Assembly: GCA_017883355.1 (NCBI GenBank)
Contig: JADGNS010000228.1
Coordinates: 1-7,193, forward strand
From: Candidatus Solibacter sp.
GTDB taxonomy: Bacteria; Acidobacteriota; Terriglobia; Bryobacterales; Bryobacteraceae
DNA length: 7,193 nucleotides
Direction of reading: 5' to 3'
Made by a program: the position numbers and the translations under genes. Below, in pieces: positions 1 to 6,703 of the stretch (position 1 is its first letter; every line of letters starts with the position of its first letter). Under the pieces are notes generated by a model. That model saw only the letters and a list, made by a program, of their open reading frames with translations, was not told where the DNA came from and did not search any database.

Positions 1-1
1 C

Positions 2-1894
2 CGTCCGGCCACAGTGATTGGGATCATGCCTCCGGGCTTCTACTTCCGCAACCGGGAAATTGACGTCTGGGCTGCCATGGGGCTGGACCCGGCGCTCGAT
101 TACCGAAAGGCAGCCGGCCGCTACATGATGAGCGTGGCACGGCTCAAGCCGCAAGCCGGCATGCGGCAGGCGCAGGCGCAGATGAGCGCCATTGCGCGGC
201 GGCTCGCGGCCGCCTACCCCGTGTTCGATACGAACTGGAGCGTGAAGCTCGAACCGTTGCGCGATTCCATGGTGCGTACGGTGAAAACGTCGATGTGGGT
301 GCTGCTGGGGGCGGTGGGGCTGCTGCTGGCGGTGGCGTGCGCCAACGTCGCCAATCTCCTGCTGGCCCGTCATAATTCCCGCAGGCGGGAGATTGCGGTG
401 CGGTCCGCGGTGGGCGCGGGGCGCGCCCGGGTAGGGCGCCAGTTGTTGACCGAGAGCATCGTGCTGGCGTTGTCCGGCGGGCTGCTGGGCATTTTGCTGG
501 CGCGCGGCGCCGTGCTCGCTCTGGTGGCGCTGGCGCCTCGCGATCTGGTGGGCGGCGCCGAGATCTCGATCGATCTGCGGATTCTCGGCTTCGCGGTGGC
601 GCTAGCGCTGGGGACGGGAATCGTTTTCGGACTGGCCCCCGCGCTCGCCGCCTCGCGTGCCGGCCTGTTCTCCGGACTGCGCGACGGCGGCCGCGGCAGC
701 ATCGGCGGCCACAGCGGATTGCGCCGCGGACTGGTAGCGGCGGAGGTGGCGCTCAGCGTGGCGCTGCTCGCCGGGGCGGGCCTGCTGTTTCGCAGCCTGA
801 TCGGTTTGCAGGGCGTGGATCCCGGACTCGACCCTTCGGGCGTACTGACTTTCCGCGTAAGCCTTCCGCGCGCGCGCTACCCGGAACCGGCGCCGCGCCT
901 GCAATTCTTCCAGCGCGCCCTCGACCAGATCCGGACCCTGCCGGGCGTGCGCGCGGCCAGCGCGATCAACTATCTTCCGTTCAGCGGCCAGGCCTCGGGA
1001 ACGTACGTCAATATCGGAGGGCGTCCGCCAGCCAAGCCGGGCGAGGAACTTGTGGCCACGATTCGCACGGTCACGCCCGGTTACTTCCAGGCAATGGGAA
1101 TCCCAATTCGTAGCGGACGCGATTTCTCCGCCGCCGACAACACGATGGACTCCCCCTATCGCTTTGTCATCAGCGAGGGCTTCGCCCGCCGGTACCTGGC
1201 CCCAGAGGCGCCGCTCGGCAAACAGATCAACGCCCTGATGCAAGACACCAACCCCTTCGGCGAGATCATCGGCGTGGTGGGCGACGTGAAGGAAGGCGCG
1301 GTGGATCACGAGCCCACGCCCACCGTGTATTACGTTCACGCGCACATGGCGACCGGGCAGATGGTGTTCGTGGTGCGCGCCTCCGGCGACCCCCGGAGCC
1401 TGGCCGAGCCGGTCCGCCGCGTGATCCGCGGGCTCGATGGAGCGCAGCCTGTGGCGGAAATCGAGGTGATGGACACCATCGTGCGCGAGACCTTCTCGCG
1501 GCAGCGTTTCAGCGCGTTGTTGTTGGTTGGTTTTTCGCTGGTCTCGCTACTGCTGGCGGCGGTAGGGATCTACGGCGTATTGGCCTACACGGTCACCGAA
1601 CGCACGCGCGAGTTCGGCGTGCGGGTGGCGCTTGGTGCGGACCCGGGGCGCATCACCGCGCTGGTTCTCGGGATGGGCGCACGACTCGTACTGGGCGGAA
1701 CCGCGGCCGGTTTGGCTGGTGCCATGCTGCTCACCAGCCTCCTTAAGACGATGCTCTTCGGGGTGGGCGCGCACGACGCCGCAACTTTCATTACAGTGCC
1801 GCTGGTGCTGGCATCGGTCGCCCTGTTAGCTGCCTACCTGCCGGCGCGCCGTGCGTCGCGAATGCCGCCGGTGGATGCGTTGCGCGCGGATTAA
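2..1894 (+). CDS. ADOP-type FtsX/MacB-like ABC permease, 5'-truncated by window edge
   Basis: Inner-membrane permease of the MacB/FtsX superfamily. The frame is open to the left edge (R-P-A-T before V-I-G-I-M-P-P-G-F), so the GTG at 14 is an internal valine codon and the true start is outside. Family members are about 800 residues; 630 codons are visible. Counting from that GTG, the end of the first periplasmic MacB_PCD-like domain comes first. The first FtsX core follows, with membrane helices near 95-117, 147-174 and 190-212 and the segment RRREIAVRSAVGAGR. A linking helix is near 240-263, then the second periplasmic domain at about 264-495. The second FtsX core has helices near 499-527, 546-575 and 590-611 and the repeat segment TERTREFGVRVALGA. 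It ends with the typical PVDALRAD. The duplicated permease layout is the ADOP hallmark. No ATPase lies beside it in the window, as expected for an orphan permease. Substrate unknown; such proteins are usually annotated as macrolide export or lipoprotein-release permeases by homology only. Confidence 0.93.
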   Translation, partial: RPATVIGIMPPGFYFRNREIDVWAAMGLDPALDYRKAAGRYMMSVARLKPQAGMRQAQAQMSAIARRLAAAYPVFDTNWSVKLEPLRDSMVRTVKTSMWVLLGAVGLLLAVACANVANLLLARHNSRRREIAVRSAVGAGRARVGRQLLTESIVLALSGGLLGILLARGAVLALVALAPRDLVGGAEISIDLRILGFAVALALGTGIVFGLAPALAASRAGLFSGLRDGGRGSIGGHSGLRRGLVAAEVALSVALLAGAGLLFRSLIGLQGVDPGLDPSGVLTFRVSLPRARYPEPAPRLQFFQRALDQIRTLPGVRAASAINYLPFSGQASGTYVNIGGRPPAKPGEELVATIRTVTPGYFQAMGIPIRSGRDFSAADNTMDSPYRFVISEGFARRYLAPEAPLGKQINALMQDTNPFGEIIGVVGDVKEGAVDHEPTPTVYYVHAHMATGQMVFVVRASGDPRSLAEPVRRVIRGLDGAQPVAEIEVMDTIVRETFSRQRFSALLLVGFSLVSLLLAAVGIYGVLAYTVTERTREFGVRVALGADPGRITALVLGMGARLVLGGTAAGLAGAMLLTSLLKTMLFGVGAHDAATFITVPLVLASVALLAAYLPARRASRMPPVDALRAD

Positions 1895-1912
1895 CCCAAG
1901 CCTAGGCCACAC
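1895..1912. other. Convergent intergenic gap of 18 bases
   Basis: The permease TAA ends at 1894 and the TAG of the large minus-strand gene begins at 1913 (read from 1915 to 1913). The gap contains the 8-base palindrome GCCTAGGC at 1900-1907, and CCTAG recurs at 1912-1916. There is no GC stem followed by a T-run on either strand, so I see no intrinsic terminator. Transcripts from both sides are likely to overlap or to stop by another mechanism. Confidence 0.6.
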
Positions 1913-4900
1913 CTAGCTGCGTTTCTCTGCCGGTGCGCCACGCACCGTGTTGAACAACTTGGCGAGCGTGCCGAATGCCCCAAGAGCAGCGGTGACGTAA
2001 CCCGCTGACGACTGCAAGAGATCATTCTGCGTCGCGAGCAGAAAGACGCCGACCAGGATCATCGTGGTAAAGACAACGCCATGCGCTTTTCCCCATCCGC
2101 TTTGCCGTGATTCGTGCGCCCACTCCTGCTTCAATTCAACAGTGGCAGCGGACTGCAAGAATCGCCGGAAGCTCTCGTTCATGATCTGAAATTGCGGGCT
2201 CTTAATAATCAGACCCCGGCGTACCAATTGCCGCACGGCACGTCCGTTGACTGGATTCACCAGGCCGTCGACCGCCAGTTGTGCGAGTACGAATTTCTGC
2301 TCCCCGGAGCATTCGTGCCAGATCATGCGGTAGTACGCATCGGCCCGCTCCAGAATCTCGGATGCAATGGTGTCTTCGGATTGGATGGCTTCCGTCCTGA
2401 TATCTCTTGCGAGCTGCGCTCCAATGGGCCACAAGGCCGGCAGGGGCCCGCACTCTTTCCAGATCAGGTCGCGCGCCGGGCCTGCATACGCCGCCAGCCA
2501 TTGGAAGGGTTCCTCGCGGAGGTCAATCACTTCGAGGTTTGGATACTGGCGCCGGTAGTCCTCGGGCGACTCATTGACGGTCATGACGGCCACAACCTGG
2601 GTATCCGCCCGCTGGATCAGCCGCTCCAGCAGAAGGAGCGTCTGGTTGTCGATTTCGGGATCGCCCGTGGTGTATTCGAAGCGCCGGATCTCAATCAACG
2701 TTTGGCGCGGCACCGTGTCCAGGTCCAAAAGCTCGGCCCATTTGGGCTTGGTCGCGAGCTGCGCCAGGTCCATCTTCCACGTGGGCTCCTCCCATTGCCA
2801 ATCCGAAACCGGAGGCAGCAGAATCAGGACATTGCGCCCGTCGCGAAGCGATTCCGCAACTTGTTGGTACCCGTTCAGTTTCAGCGGGGAAATGGGGAAA
2901 AGAAACAGCGTCTGCGCCAGCGCCCAGAACAGGCCGCCGATGACGAGCATGACGCCGGCACCAATCTCCACCGCAATCCATGTGTCGCCGGCAGAGAAGG
3001 CCGGCACGTTCGACCGGATGATGAGATCGTGTTCCCGCGGCGGTTTATCGTCGGCACTGGCCGGAGGATGAGCTCCGTGCCAGACAAGTTCAATCGCCGG
3101 CCCGTCGGGTAGCCATGTCCAATCCGGGTCGGAATCGGCGCGTTCCGAAATGACACCCAACGTTTCCGTGGCTGCATCGTTATAGTCGTGGTGCAGCGAG
3201 TAGATGAGGCGCCGGAACCAAGCGCTGTAGATCTCCGCGCCGCGAGCGGCGGAGTGGTCTCGGATCGAAGGCTTGCCATCCGACAGGAACAGCGGCTCGA
3301 ACTTCATTTTGGTCCATTCGAAGGTGTCCCGGAAGAACTCGCGATACGTAAGGTCGCCGCGATCTCCGTTCTCATGCTGATCGTCGATCACCCTCTGCTG
3401 CCGCTCCAGCGTCGATGCCAGATGCAATTGCGCCTGTTTGAGCTGCAACCTCCGCTCCACACTGAGGCTGGCGCGGAACAGGGCCATCGGCGTCAACACG
3501 CCCATGAGCAACAGCAGCAACAGGACGCTGAGAGTGTAGCAGGCCCGAAAGTCGAATGGCCCCGGTCCGGGACGACGGGAACTCCCTCTGAGCGCACCGC
3601 TGGGCCAGTACCAGTGCTTGAATGTCCGCGCGACATACACGCGCGGCCGGCGAAGTAAAGGAACCACCGCGATTCCACCAACACCCAACAGCAGCAAGAG
3701 GTCCTTCGAACGGTCCCATTCCGCGCGGAGCACCGCCAGCAAAAGGATGGCGCCCAGTCCCGTTAGGGCCGCCGGCAAGAGCACCCGCCTCTCGCGCCTT
3801 GTGCGGTCGTCCCCCAATGCGGGATACACCCGGAAACACCAAAACGTCAGCAGCAGGGCCGTGTAAGGAACTGCCGCGCATGCAATGACGCTCTCCTCGG
3901 ACGAAACGGCGAAACCCAGAAACAGGAAAACAACGATCAATACCGCATAGAGCCCGATTAGATAACGGTAGGTTGCCATACGAGCCGGATTCGGCCAGAC
4001 GAATTCCGGGGCGAAACGGGGCCGGCGAATGAGACACCAGGCGGCGATGCACAGGGCCGGTCCCGTCAAGAACATCAAAAACAAAGTAAAAGCCATGGTC
4101 ATGGACTGCAAGTCGAGAGTCCGGACGGACGTGAGGTCGCGGTAAACGATGAGGGACCAGGGCGCTTGCGACAGGCCGGTGATCGGAAGCACCAGCGCCC
4201 GGTAGTCCTTGCCCCGGTACCTGATGGTCAAAGAGCCCGGCGTCGAATGGCCGAAGACCGCTGCCGAGAGCTCTCTGTTCCCCTCGCTCTCCTGGAGGAA
4301 GTTCTCCCGCATGTTTCTCGTCTTATCGGAGTGAAACAGGACGAGACCGGTTTGTTCGATCAGCGCGAATCCGTAACCGAACGGCAACACGGGATCAATG
4401 AGGGAAAATGGCTGAGCGGTCAGAAACGCCTGACCGCCGCCGATATCCCCTCTTAATATCTCGGGATTATCGAGGGCCGGAATGCAATCTTTGGTGTTCA
4501 TGACCAGCCCGACCAGATATTCGAGCCTGTTGGGAGGCAACAGCGAATCGAAGTGCAGCGGCGGACCCTGAGCGGCAGCGTCCAGGTAGCTGGTTTTTGG
4601 CTCGGTGAAAGCGCGCATTCCAGAAACATCGATGAACGGTGTGACGTAGTCGCCCGGGCTCCATTTGACCAACTGTTGTCCGTCATCATCGGTCCAGAAT
4701 ACATTATTGAAGTTGAAGTTAGTGTGTTTCGTGGCGGCGCTCGCAACTTTGTCGGAATACTCGTCGAAAGTACTCACCGTTGAGTCTGGGGGATTCTTTG
4801 AGTGCGGGTCGAGGATCCTTTGCCGGGTCACCTCTTTGTTTACGGCCGTCTGCAGATCGTGTAGCAGCGCTGGCGTCTTGCACATTTCCAGCAACTGGTC

Positions 4901-6172
4901 GCGCATCAGCCCCAGCTCGAGATGGATGTCCTTCGAAAGATTCTTGCCAAGCTGCTGCAACGGCCCGTCGGGGTTGTCGTCACTGGAGCGAAAGTACGCC
5001 GCCTGGAGTCCGGACAGGGTGAATACGCCGCTCAACAGAACCAGAAAGAGACCGAGAAACCCCAGTTCCCGCAGCCGAAAGCGCTCGCGGTGGTTCATGA
5101 GAAACAACTTGAGGATCGGGCCGCCGATACAGATCGCGACAAGCAGGGCGGTGAGCCAAATCATGAGCGTGTACGAAATGGCCATCGCCTCCCACTCCAG
5201 GGTCGCGGAGGATCTCAGCCCACAGAGCATCCACTGGTGCCGTTCTTCTGTGCTGTTAGGGTCGTCATTGAATGCATCGATAAGAACCGGCTGCAGGAAA
5301 AGCTTGTAGCTTGTGCCGGTCAGGGTAACATCCGTCAGGTGGATGGAAACGGGATCCGCTTTCGGCGCGGACTCCGCCTTCGCCGTCTGCTCCGTTTTCG
5401 ACCCTGGCTCCGCTTTCGACGCGGTCCCGGCCGAGTCCCCCGAGGGCTTCTTCGCGGCGCCACCGGGCTGGTTATCCAGCAGAGCTGCCAGCGTCGTGAA
5501 CCGGGGACCGTCATTCTTGGATTGATACACGATTTCGCCGGAATCGGATGCCAGAAGAATGTCATCGAAGGGCAGCGAGCCGACCAGCGGATGGAACAGG
5601 TCCTCGAGCACCAGCGAACCCCGGAAATTAGCGGCATCTTTCTCCCGAAGGGCGTCGAATTCCAGGACCCAGCGGCCGTTGCGGTGCAGTGTCGTGAGCC
5701 TTTGGGATGCGTGTTCGGACGACCTTTTGGTTGACGGATCGGCCAATTCAAACGTCGGCGCCAGGAATCTCATATAGTCTTTTCGAGCTTCCCGGGCTTC
5801 CTCCGGCACGCCCTTGTCCTCGGGCCGAACCACGAGAATCTGTTTCACGAAATCGACTTTGGCGCGATGGGAGTCCTTTTCATGTTGTTCTTTGTTTGAC
5901 AGGTCGGCATAAAACTCCAGAATGCTCCCGTGAATCGTGACCTGCGCCTGGAGCTGATCCCCCAGGGCCGCCAGGGATCGAAAGTTGCGATTGCCCAGGT
6001 ACTCGCGCTGAGCCTTTACGTACACGAAGTAATAGAGACAGAAGGCGGCGATCAGCACCACTGCCGTGACAACCGGGAGGACCCACGACGTTGTGTGCTG
6101 TTCCCGACTTGCCGCCTCAGGGACTACTTCTGAGCTTGTCGCGGGATCGCCTGCAGTGGACTCGTCCGGCAT
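1913..6172 (-). CDS. Large multi-pass membrane sensor: Cache-like domains plus degenerate AAA/STAND-like domain
   Basis: 1419 residues in one unbroken frame; I do not recognise a named gene. Membrane helices by hydrophobicity: 30-51, 329-353, 369-390, 690-715, 736-756, 760-782, 796-815, 825-841, 877-898, 1067-1091, 1366-1382 and a weaker 1388-1406. Basic loops after 715, 782 and 841 support this topology, with both ends cytoplasmic. Extracytoplasmic blocks: 52-328 is Cache-like (DDILLASDSGEIVYQ; later SYKLFLQPV). 391-689 is dCache-like (NNVFWTDDDGQQLVKW; GFALIEQTGLVLFHSD; PWSLIVYRDL). 899-1066 is mixed helix and strand with no family seen. The cytoplasmic block 1092-1365 has strands resembling an NTPase core (NVLILLPP, TLIEI, VVAVMTVNES) but no GxxxxGK[ST]. 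A winged-helix-like segment at about 1285-1342 includes AVRQLVRRGLI and NESFRRFL. Inference: it senses ligands or envelope state outside and signals through the cytoplasmic module; output unknown. The ATG at 6172 is chosen for its perfect Shine-Dalgarno sequence. The gene is certain, the domain calls moderate. Confidence 0.85.
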   Translation of the reverse strand: MPDESTAGDPATSSEVVPEAASREQHTTSWVLPVVTAVVLIAAFCLYYFVYVKAQREYLGNRNFRSLAALGDQLQAQVTIHGSILEFYADLSNKEQHEKDSHRAKVDFVKQILVVRPEDKGVPEEAREARKDYMRFLAPTFELADPSTKRSSEHASQRLTTLHRNGRWVLEFDALREKDAANFRGSLVLEDLFHPLVGSLPFDDILLASDSGEIVYQSKNDGPRFTTLAALLDNQPGGAAKKPSGDSAGTASKAEPGSKTEQTAKAESAPKADPVSIHLTDVTLTGTSYKLFLQPVLIDAFNDDPNSTEERHQWMLCGLRSSATLEWEAMAISYTLMIWLTALLVAICIGGPILKLFLMNHRERFRLRELGFLGLFLVLLSGVFTLSGLQAAYFRSSDDNPDGPLQQLGKNLSKDIHLELGLMRDQLLEMCKTPALLHDLQTAVNKEVTRQRILDPHSKNPPDSTVSTFDEYSDKVASAATKHTNFNFNNVFWTDDDGQQLVKWSPGDYVTPFIDVSGMRAFTEPKTSYLDAAAQGPPLHFDSLLPPNRLEYLVGLVMNTKDCIPALDNPEILRGDIGGGQAFLTAQPFSLIDPVLPFGYGFALIEQTGLVLFHSDKTRNMRENFLQESEGNRELSAAVFGHSTPGSLTIRYRGKDYRALVLPITGLSQAPWSLIVYRDLTSVRTLDLQSMTMAFTLFLMFLTGPALCIAAWCLIRRPRFAPEFVWPNPARMATYRYLIGLYAVLIVVFLFLGFAVSSEESVIACAAVPYTALLLTFWCFRVYPALGDDRTRRERRVLLPAALTGLGAILLLAVLRAEWDRSKDLLLLLGVGGIAVVPLLRRPRVYVARTFKHWYWPSGALRGSSRRPGPGPFDFRACYTLSVLLLLLLMGVLTPMALFRASLSVERRLQLKQAQLHLASTLERQQRVIDDQHENGDRGDLTYREFFRDTFEWTKMKFEPLFLSDGKPSIRDHSAARGAEIYSAWFRRLIYSLHHDYNDAATETLGVISERADSDPDWTWLPDGPAIELVWHGAHPPASADDKPPREHDLIIRSNVPAFSAGDTWIAVEIGAGVMLVIGGLFWALAQTLFLFPISPLKLNGYQQVAESLRDGRNVLILLPPVSDWQWEEPTWKMDLAQLATKPKWAELLDLDTVPRQTLIEIRRFEYTTGDPEIDNQTLLLLERLIQRADTQVVAVMTVNESPEDYRRQYPNLEVIDLREEPFQWLAAYAGPARDLIWKECGPLPALWPIGAQLARDIRTEAIQSEDTIASEILERADAYYRMIWHECSGEQKFVLAQLAVDGLVNPVNGRAVRQLVRRGLIIKSPQFQIMNESFRRFLQSAATVELKQEWAHESRQSGWGKAHGVVFTTMILVGVFLLATQNDLLQSSAGYVTAALGAFGTLAKLFNTVRGAPAEKRS
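5351..5422 (-). repeat. Four-copy 18-bp tandem repeat coding a Lys/Ala/Glu-rich linker
   Basis: Four consecutive 18-base units begin with TCCG on the plus strand at 5355, 5373, 5391 and 5409, sharing a TCCGNNTTCG core. In the protein frame they give four hexapeptides at residues 251-274: ASKAEP, GSKTEQ, TAKAES and APKADP, with consensus x-x-K-[A/T]-[E/D]-x. A looser Gly/Ser/Lys stretch at 237-250 precedes them. The linker falls inside the first extracytoplasmic block, between the strand GEIVYQ and the strand pair leading to SYKLFLQPV. It looks like a flexible or charged loop grown by slippage of an 18-bp unit. The units are diverged, so expansion is probably not very recent. Confidence 0.85.
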
Positions 6173-6176
6173 GGTT

Positions 6177-6182
6177 CCTCCT
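6177..6182 (-). promoter_or_regulatory. Strong Shine-Dalgarno AGGAGG for the large sensor gene
   Basis: Read on the minus strand, AGGAGG lies 4 bases before the ATG at 6172 (AGGAGG-AACC-ATG). It is a perfect anti-16S match with a slightly short spacer. It fixes the start of the 1419-residue protein and suggests efficient, independent translation initiation. Confidence 0.85.
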
Positions 6183-6221
6183 GGAAGACAGAATACTGAG
6201 AACTCCCACGGTTATTAGCGC

Positions 6222-6249
6222 AGTATACGCCAGTTTCCCGCCACTTCAG
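6222..6249 (-). promoter_or_regulatory. Candidate sigma-70-like promoter for the large sensor gene
   Basis: Minus-strand TATACT (plus 6222-6227) differs from TATAAT at one base. A weak -35 candidate CTGAAG (plus 6244-6249, three matches to TTGACA) lies 16 bases upstream. Transcription would start near 6215, leaving a leader of about 40 bases with the Shine-Dalgarno sequence at its end. The -10 overlaps the palindrome GTATAC at 6223-6228. The -35 is poor and this is judged by eye only. Confidence 0.35.
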
Positions 6250-6310
6250 GCATTTTTGCCGGAGCGCCGGACCTGCGGACTTTGCCCACCAACGTTCGAC
6301 CGCCGGGGGA

Positions 6311-6348
6311 CGCAGCAGGACTGCGCCACATACCCCGGCCGACGCCGG
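6311..6348 (-). other. Two short hairpins between the small exported-protein gene and the sensor gene
   Basis: Stem 1 is CGCAG (6311-6315) with CTGCG (6321-6325) and a 5-base loop. Stem 2 is CCGGC (6335-6339) with GCCGG (6344-6348) and a 4-base loop. Both are 5 bp and follow the stop of the small gene at 6374 in the direction of transcription. Neither is followed by a T-run on the minus strand, so they do not form a classic intrinsic terminator. They could slow polymerase or protect the mRNA 3' end, or be chance in GC-rich DNA. The rest of the 201-base interval (6173-6373) shows only the promoter and ribosome site listed separately. Confidence 0.3.
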
Positions 6349-6373
6349 TGAGAAAAGCGGATTAACGGCGGGC

Positions 6374-6700
6374 CTACTTGCCGCATTTCACCTGAAAACG
6401 CACCATGCCGGAATTGGCGGCTTCGGGCGAGATCACTTGAAGCACAACCCAGCCGTGGGCCGGCCCCTTGAGGAGCCAGTCGTAAGTGACCGGCAGGGAT
6501 CCCGGCGCGGTGAAGTCGAGGGTGAAGGTGGCGGTGGAGGGTTTGTCGCTGCGTACCCAGGTGTATTTCACCGGGCCCGGGGCATCGGCGCGGATGTGTC
6601 CGGTGAAATGCACGCGGGCCGGGTTGCAGTTGCCGGTAATGGCCGGAGGATGGTCGAGCGTCGGCTTGAGGGCAAAGGCGGCGAGCAGGAGGGGGAGCAC
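6374..6700 (-). CDS. Small exported protein with a single Ig-like beta-sandwich domain
   Basis: 108 residues, probably exported. The start is a GTG at 6700. No earlier start is possible, because the in-frame codon two positions upstream is the stop of the ATPase gene (TAA-ACC-GTG). GGGG at 6709-6712, 8 bases upstream, is a modest ribosome site; translational coupling to the ATPase is likely. The N-terminus LPLLLAAFA is a minimal signal-peptide core with no preceding positive charge, so export is likely but not certain. The mature part has alternating strands with the motifs CNPARVHFTG, VKYTWVRSD, VTYDWLLKG, WVVLQVISPEAANS and FQVKC. This pattern resembles a small beta-sandwich repeated in many bacterial secreted proteins, with a Cys in the first strand (C25) and another in the last (C106) that probably form a disulfide. 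Function unknown; its position suggests an envelope role tied to the adjacent transporter. Confidence 0.75.
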   Translation of the reverse strand: MLPLLLAAFALKPTLDHPPAITGNCNPARVHFTGHIRADAPGPVKYTWVRSDKPSTATFTLDFTAPGSLPVTYDWLLKGPAHGWVVLQVISPEAANSGMVRFQVKCGK

Positions 6701-6703
6701 GGT

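Noticed and set aside
14..16. GTG at 14 as the start of the permease
   Set aside because: The frame is open to the window edge and the residues before it continue the conserved V-I-G-I-M-P-P-G-F block of the first periplasmic domain.
602..1345. Minus-strand open frame of 247 codons inside the permease
   Set aside because: Ala/Arg/His-rich shadow of a well-recognised permease gene with no domain of its own.
1895..1916. GCCTAGGC palindrome with a nearby CCTAG as a bidirectional terminator
   Set aside because: The stem is only 4 bp per arm with no loop, and no T-run follows on either strand.
2114..3112. Plus-strand open frame of 332 codons antisense to the large sensor gene
   Set aside because: It is Arg/Gln/Pro-rich with no recognisable motif, lies wholly opposite a gene with clear domains, membrane helices and a ribosome site, and is expected from GC-rich codon structure.
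4922..5734. Plus-strand open frame of 270 codons opposite the N-terminal half of the sensor gene
   Set aside because: Its low-complexity Arg/Leu/Phe segment is just the 18-bp repeat read on the other strand, and it has no domain signal.
6335..6348. CCGGC/GCCGG hairpin as an intrinsic terminator of the ATPase operon
   Set aside because: The stem is only 5 bp and the minus strand after it reads GGTATG, with no U-tract; kept only as an unspecific hairpin.
6091..6351. Plus-strand 86-codon frame across the sensor start and the intergenic region
   Set aside because: Overlaps the sensor N-terminus and promoter region, has a composition typical of non-coding frames, and I saw no support for it.
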